Below, in pieces: positions 62,447-64,000 of a stretch of 64,000 bases of DNA. The notes below the pieces were generated by a model. It saw only the letters and a program-made list of their open reading frames with translations. It made no database searches and was not told the origin of the DNA. This DNA comes from Thalassotalea mangrovi (GTDB lineage Bacteria; Pseudomonadota; Gammaproteobacteria; Enterobacterales; Alteromonadaceae). The translations under genes and the position numbers were made by a program. The stretch covers positions 1-64,000 of the forward strand of contig NZ_SWDB01000018.1 in the NCBI RefSeq assembly GCF_005116735.1. Direction: 5' to 3'. Positions within the stretch are counted from its first letter, which is position 1; the number at the start of each line of letters is the position of its first letter.

Positions 62447-63808
62447 TTGACTGTATCGTCAACCCGGGACACTTCACCGATAAATGCAAAGACCGAACGA
62501 AAAGCTCTTTTCGCGCTTGCCGTTCCGATGATCTTATCGAATATCACGGTGCCACTTTTAGGCCTGGTAGATACTGGAGTGATTGGTCACTTACCTGAAG
62601 CTTACTTTCTTGGGGCTACTGCCGTCGGTGCGATGATCATCACCTTTATCACCTGGTTTTGTGGATTTCTCCGCATGTCAACGACCGGCCTGGTGGCCCA
62701 GGCATTCGGTAGTGAAAACCAGACTCAGATGTTTTTAGTATTAAGCCGCGGACTTATAGTGGCTCTGGCTATTGGCGTTCTGATGATAATGTGTCAGGTG
62801 CCATACATTCAATTTTCATTGGCACTCGCCGGAGGCAGCGAGCAGGTTCAGTATTACGCAGAGCAGTATGCCAGTATTCGCATCTGGGGCTTTCCCGCTT
62901 CTTTATGTAACCTGGTTATTCTCGGCTGGTTGCTCGGCATGCACAAAGCCAAATACGCCATGTGGCTGTTGATCATCACCAACGTCATCAACCTGTTACT
63001 CGACTTGCTGTTTGTTATCGGTTTTGACTGGCAGGTTCTGGGTATTGCCTGGGCGACGATCATCGCTGAATACACGAGTTTTATTCTCGGCTTGTATATG
63101 GTTCACAAAACCATTGGTCTGAACAAACGACAAAGACAGGAAATCTGGTCAGGTTTAAAGCAACACTTGCTGGATAAAGCGCAGCTTATTCCCTTTGTGA
63201 AACTGAATAGAGATATTGTTATTCGTACCCTGTGCCTGGAAATCTGCTTTGTTTTTATCACGTTTCAGGGAGCTCGCCTTGGTGATACGGTGGTTGCCGC
63301 CAATGCAATCTTGCTAAACTTTTTACTGTTAATATCCTTCGGACTCGATGGCATTGCCTATGGCGCTGAGGCCAGGGTGGGTCGCGCTAAAGGGGCAAAA
63401 GACCAGTCAGCCCTGGCGCTTTCCGTTAATACCGCCCTTATCTTCAATGGCTTATTCGCGGTTTTCTATAGCCTGTTATTTTTGTTTTTAGGACACTGGT
63501 TCATTACCTTGCTGACCAGTATTGATTCAGTGATTACCTATGCGGATCAATTTTTACCCTGGATGGTCGCCCTGCCGATTGTTGCCTGTTGGTGTTATCT
63601 GTTTGATGGCATTTATATCGGCCTTACCCAGGCCAAAGCGATGCGAAATTCGATGGTGATTGCGACGTTTGGCTGTTTTTTCCCGGCCTGGTGGCTGCTC
63701 CAGGATTTTGGTAATCATGGGCTTTGGGCAGCATTTACTATTTTTATGGCAAGCCGGGGAGTAACCTTAGGCCTGCATTATCAAAAACATCATCATAAAT
63801 TTGTATAA
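62447..63808 (+). CDS. DinF-type MATE family transporter
   Basis: 453 residues, 12 helices. FALAVPMILSNITVPLLGLVDTGVIGHL near the start and the later EICFVFITFQGARLGDTVVAANAILLNFL are typical of the DinF branch. The start is TTG 62447, seven bases after AAAGG; no ATG is available before the first helix. In E. coli dinF follows lexA and is SOS-controlled. Here it is 16 kb from lexA and only half a LexA box (CTGT) is visible upstream, so SOS control is not supported. Confidence 0.9.
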   Translation: MTVSSTRDTSPINAKTERKALFALAVPMILSNITVPLLGLVDTGVIGHLPEAYFLGATAVGAMIITFITWFCGFLRMSTTGLVAQAFGSENQTQMFLVLSRGLIVALAIGVLMIMCQVPYIQFSLALAGGSEQVQYYAEQYASIRIWGFPASLCNLVILGWLLGMHKAKYAMWLLIITNVINLLLDLLFVIGFDWQVLGIAWATIIAEYTSFILGLYMVHKTIGLNKRQRQEIWSGLKQHLLDKAQLIPFVKLNRDIVIRTLCLEICFVFITFQGARLGDTVVAANAILLNFLLLISFGLDGIAYGAEARVGRAKGAKDQSALALSVNTALIFNGLFAVFYSLLFLFLGHWFITLLTSIDSVITYADQFLPWMVALPIVACWCYLFDGIYIGLTQAKAMRNSMVIATFGCFFPAWWLLQDFGNHGLWAAFTIFMASRGVTLGLHYQKHHHKFV

Positions 63809-63825
63809 TTAGAGCTAATCAAACC

Positions 63826-64000
63826 ATGGAATCGTTTTTATCGTGGATCAACCCAACCCTGTTTGTGGTTTGCCTGGCCATGCTGGCAGGTGTCTGGGTA
63901 CTGAATAAAGTCTATCGTTACCCGAGAAATATCTGGGTGCTTGTCGTGTCTCAGCCTCTGCTGCTTTGTATTTCTCCAACGATGACATTTATCAGCGGCT
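63826..64000 (+). CDS. Membrane protein, N-terminal part (truncated by window end)
   Basis: An open frame from ATG 63826 to the end of the window (58 codons, no stop). It starts MESFLSWINPTLFVVCLAM and has two hydrophobic segments. It follows the DinF-type gene by 17 bases, so it is probably cotranscribed. Too short to name; it could be the start of a transporter. Confidence 0.55.
   Translation, partial: MESFLSWINPTLFVVCLAMLAGVWVLNKVYRYPRNIWVLVVSQPLLLCISPTMTFISG

Noticed and set aside
62430-62460. LexA box upstream of the DinF-type MATE gene
   Set aside because: Only a CTGT half-site is present; the ACAG half is missing at the right distance.
1-64000. Prophage, integron, insertion sequence with transposase, or defence system
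   Set aside because: No integrase, transposase, capsid, restriction or toxin-antitoxin gene was recognised in any frame I examined; the mobile signal is limited to short non-coding elements.

Overview
The window is a gene-dense stretch of a chromosome from a Gram-negative marine-type gammaproteobacterium. Alteromonadales, perhaps near Colwelliaceae/Thalassotalea, is my best guess, but the genus cannot be fixed from sequence reading alone. The guess rests on the gammaproteobacterial 5S rRNA, the E. coli-like block lptM-dapF-yigA-yigB-uvrD with yigI, rarD and recQ nearby, the hemCDXY operon, LexA boxes of the CTGT-N8-ACAG type, the aa3 cytochrome oxidase cluster with a DUF2909 gene, a large TonB-dependent receptor and exported peptidases. 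No phage, transposase, plasmid or CRISPR gene was seen. The accessory content consists of non-coding repeats and a few lineage-specific gene sets.

Layout. 1-600: 3' end of an rRNA operon (23S tail, 5S, terminators, a 5S-like remnant). 0.8-8.9 kb: SGNH esterase, MATE pump, ubiA, recQ, a YigI-type thioesterase, two small envelope proteins and rarD. 9.2-14.1 kb: TonB-dependent receptor and a DUF898/M48 membrane-protease pair. 14.3-29.5 kb: uvrD with an SOS box, an S10 peptidase, a charged small exported protein, an S9 peptidase, then yigB-yigA-dapF-lysA-lptM facing cyaY-hemC-hemD-hemX-hemY. The usual xerC (between yigA and yigB) and cyaA (next to hemC/cyaY) are absent from their places. 29.6-38.6 kb: four exported or predicted exported proteins on the minus strand (HAD phosphatase-like, arylsulfatase, Abhydrolase_10 family, Kelch propeller), then plsB and a VF530-type gene. 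38.9-45.3 kb: an SbtA-like bicarbonate transporter with a 72-aa membrane partner and a divergent LysR regulator, then a PLP amino-acid decarboxylase divergent from an exported ureohydrolase that is followed by a membrane-anchored foldase. 45.3-56.6 kb: lexA with two SOS boxes, then a full cytochrome c oxidase cluster (coxB, coxA, ctaG, coxC, DUF2909, surf1, a CxxxC protein, ctaA, ctaB, sco, DUF2167). 56.8-64 kb: LtrA, a YeeN/YebC protein, a small membrane protein, GST, SDR, polysaccharide deacetylase, a DinF-type MATE pump and a truncated membrane protein.

How it fits together. hemCDXY, heme O/A synthases, Cox11, Sco and SURF1 give a pathway from porphobilinogen to an assembled haem-copper oxidase. 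Its subunit II carries two tandem, very similar cytochrome c domains. lexA and uvrD form a visible SOS circuit. Non-coding DNA holds an inverted-repeat element family (full-length copies at 38.6 and 60.2 kb, deleted copies at 18.4 and 61.2 kb), a 7-bp-period repeat (4.1 and 16.6 kb), a 15-bp-period repeat (0.63 and 16.7 kb), and a separate fuzzy inverted-repeat block at 29.5 kb.

The most system-like novelty candidate is the exported arginase-fold enzyme plus its own foldase, facing a decarboxylase. The SbtA/small-membrane-protein/LysR unit with a clear operator and the di-haem CoxB come next.
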